Assembly: GCA_958298945.1 (NCBI GenBank)
Contig: OY282606.1
Span: 26,385,740 to 26,449,739, forward strand
Origin: Atherix ibis
Taxonomy: Eukaryota > Arthropoda > Insecta > Diptera > Athericidae
Direction of reading: 5' to 3'
Length of the DNA: 64,000 nucleotides
Of this stretch, positions 24,241-36,832 are shown piece after piece (within the stretch, counting starts at the first letter, position 1; each line of letters starts with the position of its first letter). Under the pieces are notes generated by a model. The model saw only the letters and a list, made by a program, of their open reading frames with translations, was not told the DNA's origin and did not search any database. A program made the position numbers and the translations under genes.

Positions 24241-24589
24241 AATACCTGATTGAGTTAGAGGGGGAGGGTGGGGGCGGTTGTAGTTTAGTTTAATTCCTAA
24301 GGAGCTACACAGCCCATTTTCAAAATAAGAGAGTTCGACGTCGAATTATTTTCCCGCATTTTTATTATATTAATTTTAGTTTTACCAGCATGCAATTATT
24401 TATTTTTTAACTTAAATTTTTCAAATTTTCTTTCATACAATTTTTATTTAAAATCACATTTATCACGCTAATGAATGAAATTTTTTTTCCATCTTAAGTA
24501 TGTTAGTAAAACTAATTAAACGCTTTCAATTATAAGTACAAATATGCTATCGATTATAAAATATTTCAATTAGAAAAGTGTCATTTGAT

Positions 24590-24870
24590 TTTGCCACAGC
24601 CACGTTTTTGAAGAAAATTTTCTTCAGCGATGATGTTCATTGCTCGATCGATGGACTCTGAAAATATACAAACAACTATGGAGAAGCCATTGTATCCGTA
24701 TTTTTTTTAATTTTATTTCTCTTAGAGAAGCCACACAAGATGAAAATTTCGGCTTAATTGATCAAAATTCACTCCCAATAATGTAGTTTCGGGATTTGGT
24801 GATATCAAATGTCAGTCAAGATCATACGATTTGATGTGGTTGGATTTTTTGTGAGGTTATGCAAAATATC
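24590..24870 (+). pseudogene. rosa-like transposase fragment
   Basis: Translation gives FSDDVHCSIDG (first catalytic Asp region), KYTNNYGEAIVS, and further on SRSYDLMWLDFL, corresponding to the SCDLTPLDFFLW block with the last Asp. Stops are frequent. Together with the preceding fragment it suggests two overlapping decayed copies. Confidence 0.55.
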
Positions 24871-26340
24871 ATGTTAACGCGTAAATATCTTAAACTTAAG
24901 AACATATAAAATCGCACATCCGTCGAATAATAACCCTGAAGATGAGAAAAATAATCAAAAATTACCAAAAAAAAGATGGACTCCTGCAAGAAATCTCGTT
25001 GTGACCATTTCAATAGTGATATTTTTAGTATATGGTATAATGGCAAAATTTAAGCTACATTATAAAATAAACATTTTATTATAGACAGTTCAAATTTATA
25101 GAGCATTTTATTTGACTTTAATATACTGCAGAGAATTCTATAGAACTTTTGTAAGCTTTATTTGCTTATAGGTCACAATTGTTTTAATTTCAAAACACTC
25201 TTTTTTATATTTAAAAAAAACAAGGAGTCTTATAGTAATCACCAATGATGTGTAACATCTAACCTCGGTAATCGTGAAAATTATCTAACCTCGTATATTG
25301 ATTGAAGTCATTTCAAATGTTTTTCTTTTTAGGAAATTATCTGTCTTAAAATTAATTTGTTAATATTTTATATACCAATTTTAAAAGGATTGATTAACAC
25401 ACGTTATTAAAATGATTTAACTCCACATTTTGATATCAATTATAGAAATTATTTATTAATACTTACTTCACCCAACTATCTTTCAAAAATGAACTATGTA
25501 CCAACACAACACATATTTTTACAGAACACTTTTACAATTATTTAAAATTATATAATCCTCTCCTCAAAATCAAAAAAAAAACTACATCCTGCAACAAAAA
25601 AATAATAATCTAAAATAATATTCAAAAAAGTACCCATTTAACGGCAAGGAAAAATATTGAAAATTCTTTTATTTTTCGCACCAAAAATCCTATTTGCATT
25701 CTGTTTCGTTCACTACCATATCATAAAAAGAGATACACATACTTTCAAATTAAAAAAGGGGGTGAAAACTATCCTGAAAAGAAACTACGGTCGACCAACA
25801 GTTAGAGAGAGAAGAAACAATTTACGGTTGTGAAAAAAAATGTCAAATCTGTTTTTATTCTTTCTCGTTTTTATTATTCTTCCATAAAATGAGATGCAAA
25901 TATTCTAACTCAGCTCAATTTTGTAATAAACTCTTCTCTCTGTCTGGTTTTGGTAAGAAACACAAAAATCATTACATTTATTTGCATGTGAAAGAAAGAG
26001 AAAAAAATTTGAAATTTCGAAACAAAACTCTTGCAGTTTTTATTTTTGTCGTTCCCATTAATACATCACACCGAAAGAGAGAGAAAGAATCAAGAACATT
26101 TTATTAAGTATACTATAATTTTTACCTAAATAACCGTTTTTTTTTAAAAAAAAAGAAGTCAAGATCTTCGTACTGTAGCAGTGATCCCTGGCCCATATTC
26201 ATGGATATCCTAAAAATTTTCATTTGGTTGTTGAAATTTTTCTTTCATAGCAAATAAGCATAATTTCATCTTAACATTTTTAAAATGGCGTACTTCCAAG
26301 GCTCAAGGCTTTTTAATGTAGAGAAGGATACAAATTATTA
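24871..26340. other. AT-rich intergenic DNA
   Basis: No gene, RNA or transposon signature that I can support. The frames present are short and rich in Lys, Phe and Ile. Confidence 0.6.
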
Positions 26341-27762
26341 GCTTGGAGGGAAAATAAATTCATTATTTTAACGTTTATTTCAAGACTTTATTTAACAAGA
26401 TAGCGTTTTGTTTTATAATTTGTTGCACATTTTAAAGGTAACTTCATAATGCCACTCTCATAGAAGTCATGGGCCTGTTGGCGAGAAAACTCGACTAGGC
26501 GTTTTTCAAAATTTTCTCTTGTGACCAATTTCTTATCACTAAGGACGTTTTCCATTAAAAATTATGATAATAGGTCCGGACTTTAAGGTGAAAGATCCGT
26601 CGTAGCCGATAGCGTGATTGCAGCCAAATGTGGCCGATCGCGTGACCGCGAGCGTTCTAAATCGCGCACCGCGCATCCGAACTGCTGGTGCCATTTATAA
26701 ATTTGGTGCTAGTGCGAAACAATGCTGACAACTGTGCCTGTTCCTAGAAAAGAATGACGCTACGAATGGAGCGTTATTACCAACTAAGTGAGGCATGAAG
26801 CCTGTGTCCGAACTTGTGTCCAGCAAACATAAGATAGATGCATCAAAACTTCCCAACCAAGCTTCCGGGGTATCTGGCGAGTTACTATAGACGAGTGTGG
26901 CCTGGTGTTATCCTGATGAAACAGTACATTTCTGCTGTTGGCCAATTTTGGCCATATCTGGTCAATCGCTAGCTTCAAACGGTCCAATTGTTGGCAGTAG
27001 AGGTCCGAATTTAGTGTTTGGCCATATGTAAGCAGCTCACAGTAGATGATTTCTTTCCAGTCCCATTAAATGCACAGCAAAACCTACCTGGCCGTTAGTC
27101 CCGGTTTTGTCACTGTTTGAGCCGCTTTTGTACAATATTATCGTATGTGACCCATTTCTCATCCCCAGTCACCATCCACTTAAAAAATGGTTCGATTTCA
27201 TTCCGTTTGGCTAAGGCTTCGTAGATGTAAATGCGATCCACAATGTTTTTGCTTCAATTACTGTTGCATCCAAATATCGAGCTTTACACAGATGGTTTAA
27301 AACTATTTTGAGGTCAATCTTTAGCTCCTGGGCAATACCAAGACTGCTAACATGCCGGTCTACTTCGTTCATCTGCATGATTTTATCGGCATTTTCGAAG
27401 ATGATCCTACCTTTGTGATTTGTATCTTTAACATCGAAAATACCGGAAGGGAATCGACAAAACCAAAATTGCACATAATTGGCTGTGACAGTATTGTGAC
27501 AATAAACACCATTCAGAATTTCAGCCGCCTAGATTGCATTTTCGCCTTTATCAAAGCAAAATTTTAAAATTGTCCCTTTGTTTTGCACCCTATAACTCGC
27601 AACTGAATCGGCAATAAAAAAAAACAGTAAAAGAGTTTTTTTTGTAGTACAGATTGTCACTTTGCTAACGAGCACAAGTCTGTTCTTGATTGATCAATAC
27701 TTTTCGAAGTACAGCCATCTAGCGGAAAAATAATGTATTTCTTTTTCCTTAAATTAATATAT
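26341..27762 (-). mobile_element. mariner element, old mellifera-like copy with an insert
   Basis: Diverged relative of the 12.5-kb family. The right end still shows the subterminal block CAGCCATCTAGCGGAAAAATAA; the left end is degenerate. At about 26592-26825 the mariner sequence is interrupted by about 230 bp of distinctly GC-rich sequence absent from the related copies, then resumes at GATGCATCAAAACTTCCC. Boundaries are approximate. Confidence 0.7.
26390..27600 (-). pseudogene. mariner transposase pseudogene, old mellifera-like copy
   Basis: Recognisable minus-strand pieces run from the N-terminus: FPSGIFDVKDTN with DADKIMQ-like and RHVSSLGIAQELKID blocks (27474-27211), the TGDE region near 27160, and then LFHQDNTRPHSSIVTRQ with the second catalytic Asp (26987-26784). 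The third Asp region is destroyed by the insert and frameshifts. The C-terminal RGIMKL-like end lies near 26450. It is clearly older than the 12.5-kb and 17.5-kb copies. Confidence 0.75.
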
Positions 27763-30211
27763 GCTACTTTCATAGTTTAAGACAATTTCATGTAGAAAGC
27801 AATACTTCCTGTTACGTATTTCCGTTTCATTCACGAAATTAGTCCCAAATACCGATCAGCTATAAGATGTTACACATAAAAAAAAACCATCTTACCACTA
27901 TATAAATAAAGTGATAATTATGTCAATTTTTTTCCACACGCTTATCTGTACTATTTTCTCTCACCTTTATAATCAATTTAAAAAAAAAAAAATTTTATAG
28001 TTACTTCAAAATTTATTTTTTAACAAATATTACTGTAATCGAAATTCTTGTATAAATTACAAATAACGTTTTGTCGGACATTAATCAACAAGTATCGGTC
28101 AGACATAACTAATTTGTAAGTAGCCTTACCTTTAATGATTGCATTAAAATTAGAACAAAAATAATAATCGGACAACTAACTACCTGGGATGCGACCCTGA
28201 AAATTTTTTTTTAGAAAAATGTAGGACAGATAGTAATAACTGTTACGGTTATTATTTTGGGGTCAAGCAATTATGAGGGCCACAACAATACTGAAAACTT
28301 CCGACTTCCGGTATCCATTTTTGGAAGCATTATTCTTTCTTTATTTTATTTAGTCTTCGTTATAAATTTTCACAACTGCAAATATTCATTCAAACTAACT
28401 AACCACTGTTCTGTACTGGTCACTGTATTCTGCCGTCGATTGAATCCATTCAATTAATCCTAAAGAAACGTTAAATTTCAACTTAGCGGAAAATTACTAA
28501 GCAGTTCTTGTTTCAACATTACACACTATGCTGCGCAGCATAAAAAAAAAACTTTTCCCGTTCGCTTTGATAAGAATTGGACACTTGCATGCACCTAACT
28601 ATTATGCAATATATCATTAATCAAGTTATGTAATTTGCATAAGAAAAAATAATTATTTAATTACCTCAAAAAGTTCCTTTTTGCTTTGTAGCTATTTTAA
28701 TTAGATAAGCCAGAAGAGAGATCTTTATCGAATCGATAGTTGTCGTTGCACTTATAGCTTCTTATGGTTTACTGATCATCTACGATTTTCTTAGTGGCAT
28801 CTTTTTTTGTTTCGATTGATCTTTTTTTTTGCCACTAACTGCGAGATCAATAAATAATTCTGCGGTTTGATGATCATCAATAGCGGTAAATACAGTGTGC
28901 GATTGCACCTGCGCGATTACACTCGAGTAAGTTGAACGAACGACTTGCGGTAGAAAATTATTATTAATAATTATTTTAGTTTTGGTTTTGTTTTAAAACA
29001 AAAAATGCAGTTAGTAAGTCATGGTCAAAATTATGTAGGTAGTACAAACCCAGAAGAGAACGATGCAATTTGAAATAATGTGTTATTATTAACCCTCTCC
29101 CACCGTTGTTATAACTAGCCTTCTTCCACCTGTTCTAACGATCGTCCAGTCTAAATCTTTCCATTTTTCAGTTAAGGACTGATTGATCGATGAATGACTG
29201 TTCAAATATATAAAATGTCAGACTTACCGTAATCCATTCTTCAAGCTATTCCATCGAACTCTAAAATGACCCAGCAATGCAGAACATACACATACTATTC
29301 ACTACAAATTCTAAGAAAGCTAGGTCAGCATCGATTCTTTTTTTTTGTTGTTGTTGTGCAAATTGACGTCTTAAAAATTATACAAACTTTAGGGCTAATT
29401 AGACTTTTTACTAATTCTCGTTAAGGTTAATGTCCAACAAAACTCATTTACTCATGTTTTTCTGGAGTGTACGAATGTGTAAAAGAATTCTAACAAAAAC
29501 GTTGTTCACATTAACCTTGAACCGAATTTTTTTTTTGGTTCATTTGTCATATTAAGCACCGTTAAATTGAATACCTCATTTTTTACATTGTCCCAAATGG
29601 AGCGAGAACACGCTGTACGATACAATTAACAGCTTAGAATCGGTAAATTCAACTGCGAATCTGACCGATGTGGGGACAGTTGTGGAAAGCTCTACCGCGG
29701 TTGGAGGACAGGTTTGCGCACAGGAGAGAGCACATGTACCAGTCCAAGACCTCCGGTTTTGGTGTTTTTTAAGCGGGAAAGGTAAAAAAACACAAACAAA
29801 ACAGACAAGAAAATTCCATATACTAGGAAGAAGCTAAGTCTAAGTATCTACGATAAATTGTTAAGAAGATACTAGTAAATTCTTCTATAGATATGGTATT
29901 TGTAAATATAGCAAGTTTCATCGAGTCCACATTGATTCTGTTACGCAATATCGTCTGCCATTTTCTTTCTGTCTTATACCAAGTAAGGAGGTCATGAAAT
30001 TCTCTCATATTCTAGCTGTATTGTGAATGTAAATAAAACATTTACTAAATATTAAAAAAAAATTACGTTATCACATATTTTAGAATAAAATTCGTATATT
30101 TTTTTCCTTCTATTTATTGAGTTTGGATTCTTGAATTTGGGACAAAATTTCATATTTACTTTTATTCATTTTGAATCTCATTCCAAATAACCCAATTTGC
30201 TGTTAGCTTTA
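27763..30211. other. Intergenic DNA with two mixed-composition islands
   Basis: No gene supported. The island at 28690-28950 contains an AGATAAG GATA-type site, ATCGATAG, and the near-repeat GCGATTGCAC / GCGATTACAC around a CACCTG E-box, which would suit a regulatory element. The island at 29560-29780 is GC-richer than its flanks but has no long frame. Functional status cannot be judged from sequence alone. Confidence 0.4.
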
Positions 30212-32360
30212 AGAATGCAAAAACATCAATATTATAGTCACAACTATTATTATTTAATTATTTTCTAAAAAAATTAAACTTTGGTAAATTGTCTATTTAC
30301 GAAAATTATATTTTTTGATTTTTTCTTTTGATATTCATTTTTTTTTATAAAAATGAATATCCATTTTATGCTTTGGAAAGTCAAGTACATTAAATTAAAC
30401 ATAAAATTTATATTTTGATCAAATTTTTTTGTAGTAATATTAACAAAATACTTCCATTATATATGAAATAGAAAATAATTCAAAAAAGTACCTTAAGACA
30501 TCTTGTAGGAGTCTTTTTTTTTAAATTAATTTTTAATGTTTTTTTCTCACTTTTCGGTATGCAAAAGCCGCCGTTACTTGACATGCCGTTGCTTTTTAAA
30601 TTTTAACGATTTTCTGCATAAAATACAGCCTTTCATAAAAAAACTAACATTGTCAATAGTACGATTTTGGACGCCAATTAACATCTCGAAATTACGCATC
30701 CTTGGGAACTTTTCGCGCAAAATAGACAAAATTTGTCAAGTTATGTGAGTTTCGGGAAACTTTTATTTTTTTATTTTACCATTTTATTAATGCAAAAACA
30801 TCAATATTATAGTCACACCTTTTATTATTTCATTATTTTGCAAAAAATTAAACTTTAGAAAATTTACGAAAATGTTTTTTTTTGATTTTTTCTTTAAGCA
30901 AACATTTTATAAAAATGAATATCCAATTTGTACTCTCAAAAGTAAAGTTTAATAAATTATATTCAAATTTTTATATAGTAATATTATCAAAATACTGCCA
31001 TTATATATAAAATAGAAAATAATTTAAAAAAATACCTTAAGACTTCTTGTAGGACTACATTTTTTTAAAGTAATTTTCGAAAAAAGTTCGTATTCTTCGC
31101 GCTGTAAAAAGCTGCCGTTACTTAATAGATTTTGCTTTTTAAATATTTTAATTTTAAGAATTTTCTACATAAATAATTGCTTTTTAAATAAAAATAAAAA
31201 GAACAATGTCAGTGGTATGATTTTGGCCGCCAATTAACATTTCGGAATTACGCATCCTTGGGAACTTTTCGCGCAAAATAGACAAAATTTGTCAAGTTAT
31301 GTGAGTTTTGGTAAACTTTTATTTTTTTATTTTACCATTTTATTAATGCAAAAACATCAATATTATGGTCACACCTTTTATTATTTCATTATTTTGCAAA
31401 AAATTAAACTTTGGAAAATTTACGAAAATGTTTTTTTTTGATTTTTTCTTTAAGCAAACATTTTATAAAAATACAAATATCCAATTTGTACTCTCAAAAG
31501 TAAAGTTTAATCAATTATATTTAAAATTTAGATTTTGATCAAATTTTTATATAGTAATATTACCAAAATACTGCCATTATATATAAAATAGAAAATAATT
31601 TAAAAAAATACCTTAAGACTTCTTGTAGGACTAAATTTTTTTAAAGTAATTTTCGAAAAAAGTTCGTATTCTACGGGCTGTAAAAAGCTGCCGTTACTTA
31701 ATAGATTTTGCTTTTTAAATATTTTAATTTTAAGAATTTTCTACATAAATAATTGCTTTTTAAATAAAAATAAAAACAACAATGTCAGTGGTATGATTTT
31801 GGCCGCCAATTAACATTTCGGAATTACGCATCCTTGGGAACTTTTCGCGCAAAATAGACAAAATTTGTCAAGTTATGTGAGTTTTGGTAAACTTTTATTT
31901 TTTTATTTTACCATTTTATTAATGCAAAAAATCAATATTATAGTCACAACTATTATTATTTATTTATTTTGCAAAAAATTAAACTTTGGAAAATGTACGA
32001 AAATGTTTTTTTTTTTAGAAAACATTTTATAAAAATGAATATCCGATTTGTACTCTCAAAAGTAAAGTTTAATAAATTATATTTAAAATTTAGATTTTGA
32101 TCAAATTTTTATATAGTAATATTAACAAAATACTGCCATTATTTTTTTTTTTTAAAGTAATTTTTTAAGGATTTTTTCGCACTTCTATGGCTGTAAAATC
32201 TGCCGTTACTTAACAGTTGTTCCTTTTTAAATTTTAAGGATTTTCTGCGTAAAAAATTGATAATGGGACGATTTTGAATGCAAATATCGGAATTACGCAT
32301 TCTTGGGAACTTTTCGCACAATAAAGACAAAATTTGTCACTTTATGTGAGTTTTGGTGCC
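30212..32360. repeat. Four tandem copies of an about 570-bp monomer
   Basis: The block beginning GCAAAAACATCAATATTA recurs at 30217, 30792, 31348 and, with one A fewer, at 31924, giving periods of 575, 556 and 576 bp. Each unit also contains AATTACGCATCCTTGGGAAC followed by TTTTCGCG or a variant, and ends near a GTCAAGTTATGTGAG-type block. The middle units are nearly identical; the outer ones are more diverged. No coding potential. Diverged single copies lie at about 37005-37345 and, inverted, at about 43950-44150. Confidence 0.9.
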
Positions 32361-33678
32361 GTTTTATTAAAATTGCATATGTTCTAGATAAAAATCTTTA
32401 AATGACACCAACTTAAAGTAATCTTTTTCGGATACAATGTCTTTGTTTCGAGTCCTTTATAAATTTAAGTATCTTTGGAGACCCGAATAATTATTTTTTT
32501 ATGAGCTGTTTGGAAGTAAAATGTTCTACAATATAAATTTGGCAAATCTTAAGCTAAATAAATCTTATTCTAAATGATATTTTTATTTTACTTTTCAAAC
32601 TACACGTCTAAAAGGATGATCCATTATATAATTTTTTTTTTTTACATATTTTAGGCATTTTTCTATTTATCTAATAATCATATTGTAATAAATTACAATA
32701 TATTTTAATGCGAAAGCTTTTATAATTATTCTGTTTTAATATTTCAATAAATAATCTTTTAACAATTTATAACGAAATTGATTAAAAATTCGAGTATTTT
32801 TTCGAATTTCTTTAAACGGAAATGAAAATTCCGGCTTAAGAAAAGGTTTTAGAAAAAAATGCATGTCCAATAATTAAAAAATCTCAGCAATTGAGGAAAA
32901 CTCAACCAAAGTTCATATTATCTAATTTCTTTCTAATGGTAATTATAATATATTTTTTTTTAATTAGAAAGCATTTGATTTATTATGCAGTATTTGGCAT
33001 TATCGAATTATTATGCATATTTTATGGTATATCGGAAATTAGGTCAGGAATTTTTTTTTCTCGAATTCTATAAATTCGATGGTATAAAAGAAAATTATCA
33101 ATATTGAAAGTTACAGTTATGAATTGCAGGTTATTCACCCAAATAAAGCTCATTTACTGTTTGCGCTTAACAAATATACAATAAGAGCATTCATGAATTT
33201 TAATAGCCATGATATGAATTTTTATTGATGTAACACAAGTATACGAGTATGAATAGCTGTAGTATTTAATTATTTATATTCAGCGAATTAATTTAGTTTT
33301 TCTCTTCCACTATACAATTTAGAATTTAGTTTTTGTCTAGCTAATAATTTTGGAGAAGATTTCCTTCTCCATGAATTTTTTACTATGGAATGTTAAGTAA
33401 ATTATGTTTTGTTTTCTTTATTATTGTTTTCTTTATTAGGTTAAAATAACTTTTACTTAAGAAAAATAAACTTATTCTCGGTGGGAGAACTGAAGATCGC
33501 GGAAAATTGATTTATTCGTGTTATCATATTTTTATTACGCCTCGTAGATAGGCAATCTTGATTTGTGCTATTCTGTTATGCAGACAAAAAAGTAGTAAAA
33601 ATTATGCAAATGAACTTTTTTTCCCTTAATTGAAATATTAATGTAGGGTGAATGCAAAAGTTATGACCGTTTTTTACA
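32361..33678. other. AT-rich intergenic DNA
   Basis: No gene supported. The segment 32510-32580 (TTTGGCAAATCTTAAGCTAAAT) resembles stretches at 55950-56000 and 38350-38400, suggesting that the tandem monomer belongs to a wider dispersed repeat. Confidence 0.5.
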
Positions 33679-33821
33679 TACACGGTGTGTCTCAAAAATA
33701 CCCGAACTTTATGGTTCGGCAGACCAAATGCAGCGCCATCTATTGAAAATTTGCAAAGGATGAAAAAGATACATTCATCCTTTTTCAAAATTTTATATTT
33801 GCTCTTTCTTGTTTTGTAATA

Positions 33822-34861
33822 CGGGGGCCGTTCAATAAGTCCTTAAAAAAAGATGGAAAAAACTGTTTTTTTTTTAAAAAAAATTTTTATTTTTCAACAT
33901 AATCTCCTTTTAGCTCTATACACTTTCCCAACCGTTTTTCCAAAATTTTTATCCCGTCCAAAAAATAGGATTTTGGAAGTTCTGCAAAATACTCATCCGT
34001 TTGAGCAATGACGTCCTCGTTGGAAGTGAACCGTCGTCCGCCAAGCCATTTCTTCAGATTGGGGAAAAGAAAATAGTCACTCGGGGCCAAATCTGGTGAA
34101 TAAGCGGGATGCTGCAACAATTCCATTCTCAATTCCACAATTTTGGCCATGGAAACAGCGCAGGAGTGCACACGCCCATTGTCCTGATGCAAGAGGATTT
34201 TTTTTTCTTCAGATGGGGGCGTTTCTCTTTGATTTCCTCGCTCAACCGTTGCAATAACGACGCGTAATACGCTCCTGTTATTGTTTTTCCTTTTTCCAAG
34301 TAGTCGATAAAAATGATGCCCTGCGAATCCCAAAAGACCGTGGCCATTACCTTGCCGACCGATGGCACAGTTTTTGCCTTCTTCGGAGCCCGTTCACCCT
34401 TGAAAATCCACTGTGATGACTGTCTCTTCGTTTCTGGAGTGTAGTAGTGTATCCAGGTTTCGTCCACAGTGACATATCGACGAAGGAATTCGGCAGGATT
34501 GCGATGAAAGAGTGCCAACATAGCCTCAGAGTCCACTACACGATTGCACTTATTCTCCTCTGAGAGCAAACGCGGCACCCATCTTGCCGAAATTTTTTTC
34601 ACAGACAATTTTTCTTGCAAAATTGAAGCGACTGTACCAACAAATGGAGATGTTTGATGACAGCCCTAAACTCGCTTTTTTCCATTGTTATGCACAAATA
34701 AATGTCGTTAACTTTAATCGACGATAGAAATTGACCTACGCTATGGATCGAGCTGAAATTTTGACAGCTTTCCGTCGATAATGCTACTTACAAAAAATAT
34801 CTTTACCGACACTACGAGCGCAATTTCTCGGATTTTCTAAGGACTTATTGAACGACCCGCA
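33822..34861 (-). mobile_element. mariner element, GTCGTTCAATAAG family, deleted copy
   Basis: Ends are CGTTCAATAAGTCCTTA (left) and its complement (right), with TA on both sides. It is a sibling of the intact element at 50368-51630 in the same orientation. It is inserted inside the MITE described around it, so it is the younger of the two insertions. About 250 bp of the N-terminal coding region are missing. Confidence 0.9.
33887..34689 (-). pseudogene. mariner transposase pseudogene, GTCGTTCAATAAG family
   Basis: The transposase starts with the ATG near 34684 but the helix-turn-helix region is deleted: sequence for the first 15 or so residues is joined directly to the block before LSVKKISARWVPRLL. 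The catalytic region has VTVDETWIHYY, HQDN (now in another frame) and APSDYFLFPN. A frameshift in the A/T-run at about 34198-34207 separates the ORFs 34620-34129 and 34333-33887. It keeps the SSQ residues (in KRQSSQW) that the intact sibling lacks. Confidence 0.85.
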
Positions 34862-35089
34862 TATTAGCACACTTTTTTTTTGTTTTTTGAAAAGGCTGTA
34901 ACTTTCACATCTGTCATCCGATTTACATGAATTTAGGTGCGTTTGAAAGAGGATGAATGTATCTTTTTAATGCTAATTTCAATAGATGCCGCTGCATGTT
35001 GTATGATTTAAATATAAAGTTCGGACACACTGTGTATACAATTAAACTTATTTTTTTTTAAGATTTGTAATATTTATTTAATCAATTAT

Positions 35090-36090
35090 ATAATTTTTAT
35101 CCGTTCTTATAATCTTCTCTCATCTTTCTATCAACTTATTAATACCATTTGTATAAAAACCCGTGGATTTTGATGTGAAAAATGTAGTAAGGGTTGTTTT
35201 TACCTGCTCTATTGTATCAAATTTTTTATCATTTAAAAAATTTTGCAGTGATCGGAATAAATGAAAATCGGAAGGCGCAAGATCTGGAGAATACGATGGA
35301 TGCTTGATAACATCCCAATTCAACTCATTTAGCTTGTGTTGGGTCATCATAGCCACATGTGGTCACGCGTTGTCGTGATAAAAAACACTACCCCTTTTCT
35401 GTTTACCAATTCTGGTCTATCCTTTTGAAGGGCGATGTTCAATTTGGATAATTGCTGACAATATCGTTCTGCTGTAATTGTCTGATTGCGTTCCAAGAGT
35501 TCAAAATACACAATACCCTTACAATCCCACCGAACACAATGCATAACTTTTTTTTGATGGATTTCAGCTTTCGAAGTTGTTAATGAGGCTTGTCCAGGTA
35601 TAGCCCAATGTCTTTTTCTTGTCACATTGTTGTACACGACCCATTTCTCATCTCCCGTTACCAAACGATGCAAAAAAGGTTCATGTTTTTGTCTTGCAGT
35701 CAAAGCAACGCACCTTGAAACACGATCCAATAAATTGGCAGCCGACAATTGATGAGGTATCCAAACGTCGTACCGCGAAACCATCCCCATACGCTTCAAA
35801 TGTCTTAATACGGTTGTTTGGTTGACTCCCATCATCGACGCGATCTCCCTGGTGGTTAGACGTGGATTGGTGCAAATTATGACTTTTAACTTGTCGTCAT
35901 CAGACTTCAATAGCCGCCCGGTACGTGGTTTATCAATTAGTGAAAAATCCCCAGATTGGAATTTTGTAACCCATCTTTGTACCTGTCGAACTTTGATGAC
36001 ATCTACTCCATACACTTCGCAAATATTTTTGGTTGCCACACTCGCGGTATCGTCTTTACGGAATGCATTTTATCGACCGACATTTTGAAA
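35090..36090 (-). pseudogene. mariner transposase pseudogene, second mellifera/cecropia-like type
   Basis: Minus-strand frame 36039-35347 carries the DNA-binding region (NICEVYGVDVIKVRQVQRW), a WIPHQL linker motif and the first catalytic Asp in VTGDEKWVVYNN. A frameshift near 35375 destroys the reading of the HHDN-type second Asp. The ORF 35356-35120 continues with YSPDLAPSDFHLF (third Asp) and ends near INKLIERWEK. The N-terminal 25 codons near 36040-36080 are in another frame. Terminal inverted repeats are not recognised, so the element boundaries are uncertain. Confidence 0.82.
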
Positions 36091-36265
36091 AAATACAAGG
36101 GCTCTTCACTGTACTCTGGCCAGGCCAAAACTGAATAGAAAGAAGAGAGAAAGCATCCTTTATACAATGGAATCATTTAAAAGAAGTTCTGTAAACATAT
36201 ATGGAATTCTTTAAAGATATTATTAGATTATATTGAGTATATTTTTAAAATTTCTCTAAAACATA

Positions 36266-36832
36266 TATACTCTATTCTCGTTTTATGCGGTTTTTTTTAT
36301 GCAATTTTAAAATAATGCGGTGGAACAAAAAAATTTTTTTAAATAATTTTAGTGCGTAATTGTGGATTTACAAAAGTTTGTTTAAATTTTAGTGCGTAAT
36401 TGATATGCATTCAATTTACCTTGAAAATATATCACACTGTTCTATTACGCATTTTATGTACCTTTTTATTACTCAGTAGAAAACAAAACTCTATGAAAGA
36501 AGGTTACTCCTTGAAGATAAGTTTTTTCTATAATTTTTTAAGTCCTCTTAAGCAAAATGTGTGATAATAATAATAATTAAAAAAAAACAAAAACAGAAAA
36601 GGAGTGCAAATTCACTAGAAACCAAAATTATAATTCTGGATATGTTATATTTATGTTTTCAATGAAATATTGTTTTGTTTATGTTATTTACATATGTGTA
36701 TGAATTTTTTGGTGCATTTTAAAACATTATTTCCATAATTTTACATATAAATCTATGTCTTTTTTTTGTGTGATTTTTTATGTGCGGATTTCCATGGAAC
36801 GCTTCTAACGCATAAAACGAGAATAGAGTGTA
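36266..36832. mobile_element. MITE-like element with pogo/Tigger-like ends
   Basis: ACTCTATTCTCGTTTTATGC at the left (from about 36268) is matched inverted at the right (GCATAAAACGAGAATAGAGT, ending near 36828), giving terminal repeats of about 22 bp, flanked by TA. The interior (about 520 bp) has no coding capacity. The CTCGTTTTATGCG core resembles ends of the pogo/Tigger group, but the assignment is tentative. Confidence 0.7.

Larger units (their letters stand above)
33682..35036. mobile_element. MITE-like inverted-repeat element split by a nested mariner
   Basis: The left arm (about 33682-33819) starts ACGGTGTGTCTCAAAAATA and includes GCGCCATCTATTGAAA and AAGATACATTCATCC. The right arm (about 34863-35036) carries the inverted counterparts: GGATGAATGTATCTTTTTAA, TTTCAATAGATGCCGC, and an end reading ACACAGTGTGTCCGAACTTT on the minus strand. 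Without the mariner at 33822-34861 the element would be about 310 bp. The arms flank TA, which suggests a Tc1/mariner-type non-autonomous element. It encodes nothing. Confidence 0.75.

Noticed and set aside
28257..28457. 66-codon frame with a hydrophobic stretch
   Set aside because: No ATG context, homology or splice evidence; length is within chance expectation.
33682..35036. A single large Tc1-like element with its own transposase
   Set aside because: The transposase lies within the inner mariner's own inverted ends and TA duplication; the outer arms belong to a separate non-coding element.
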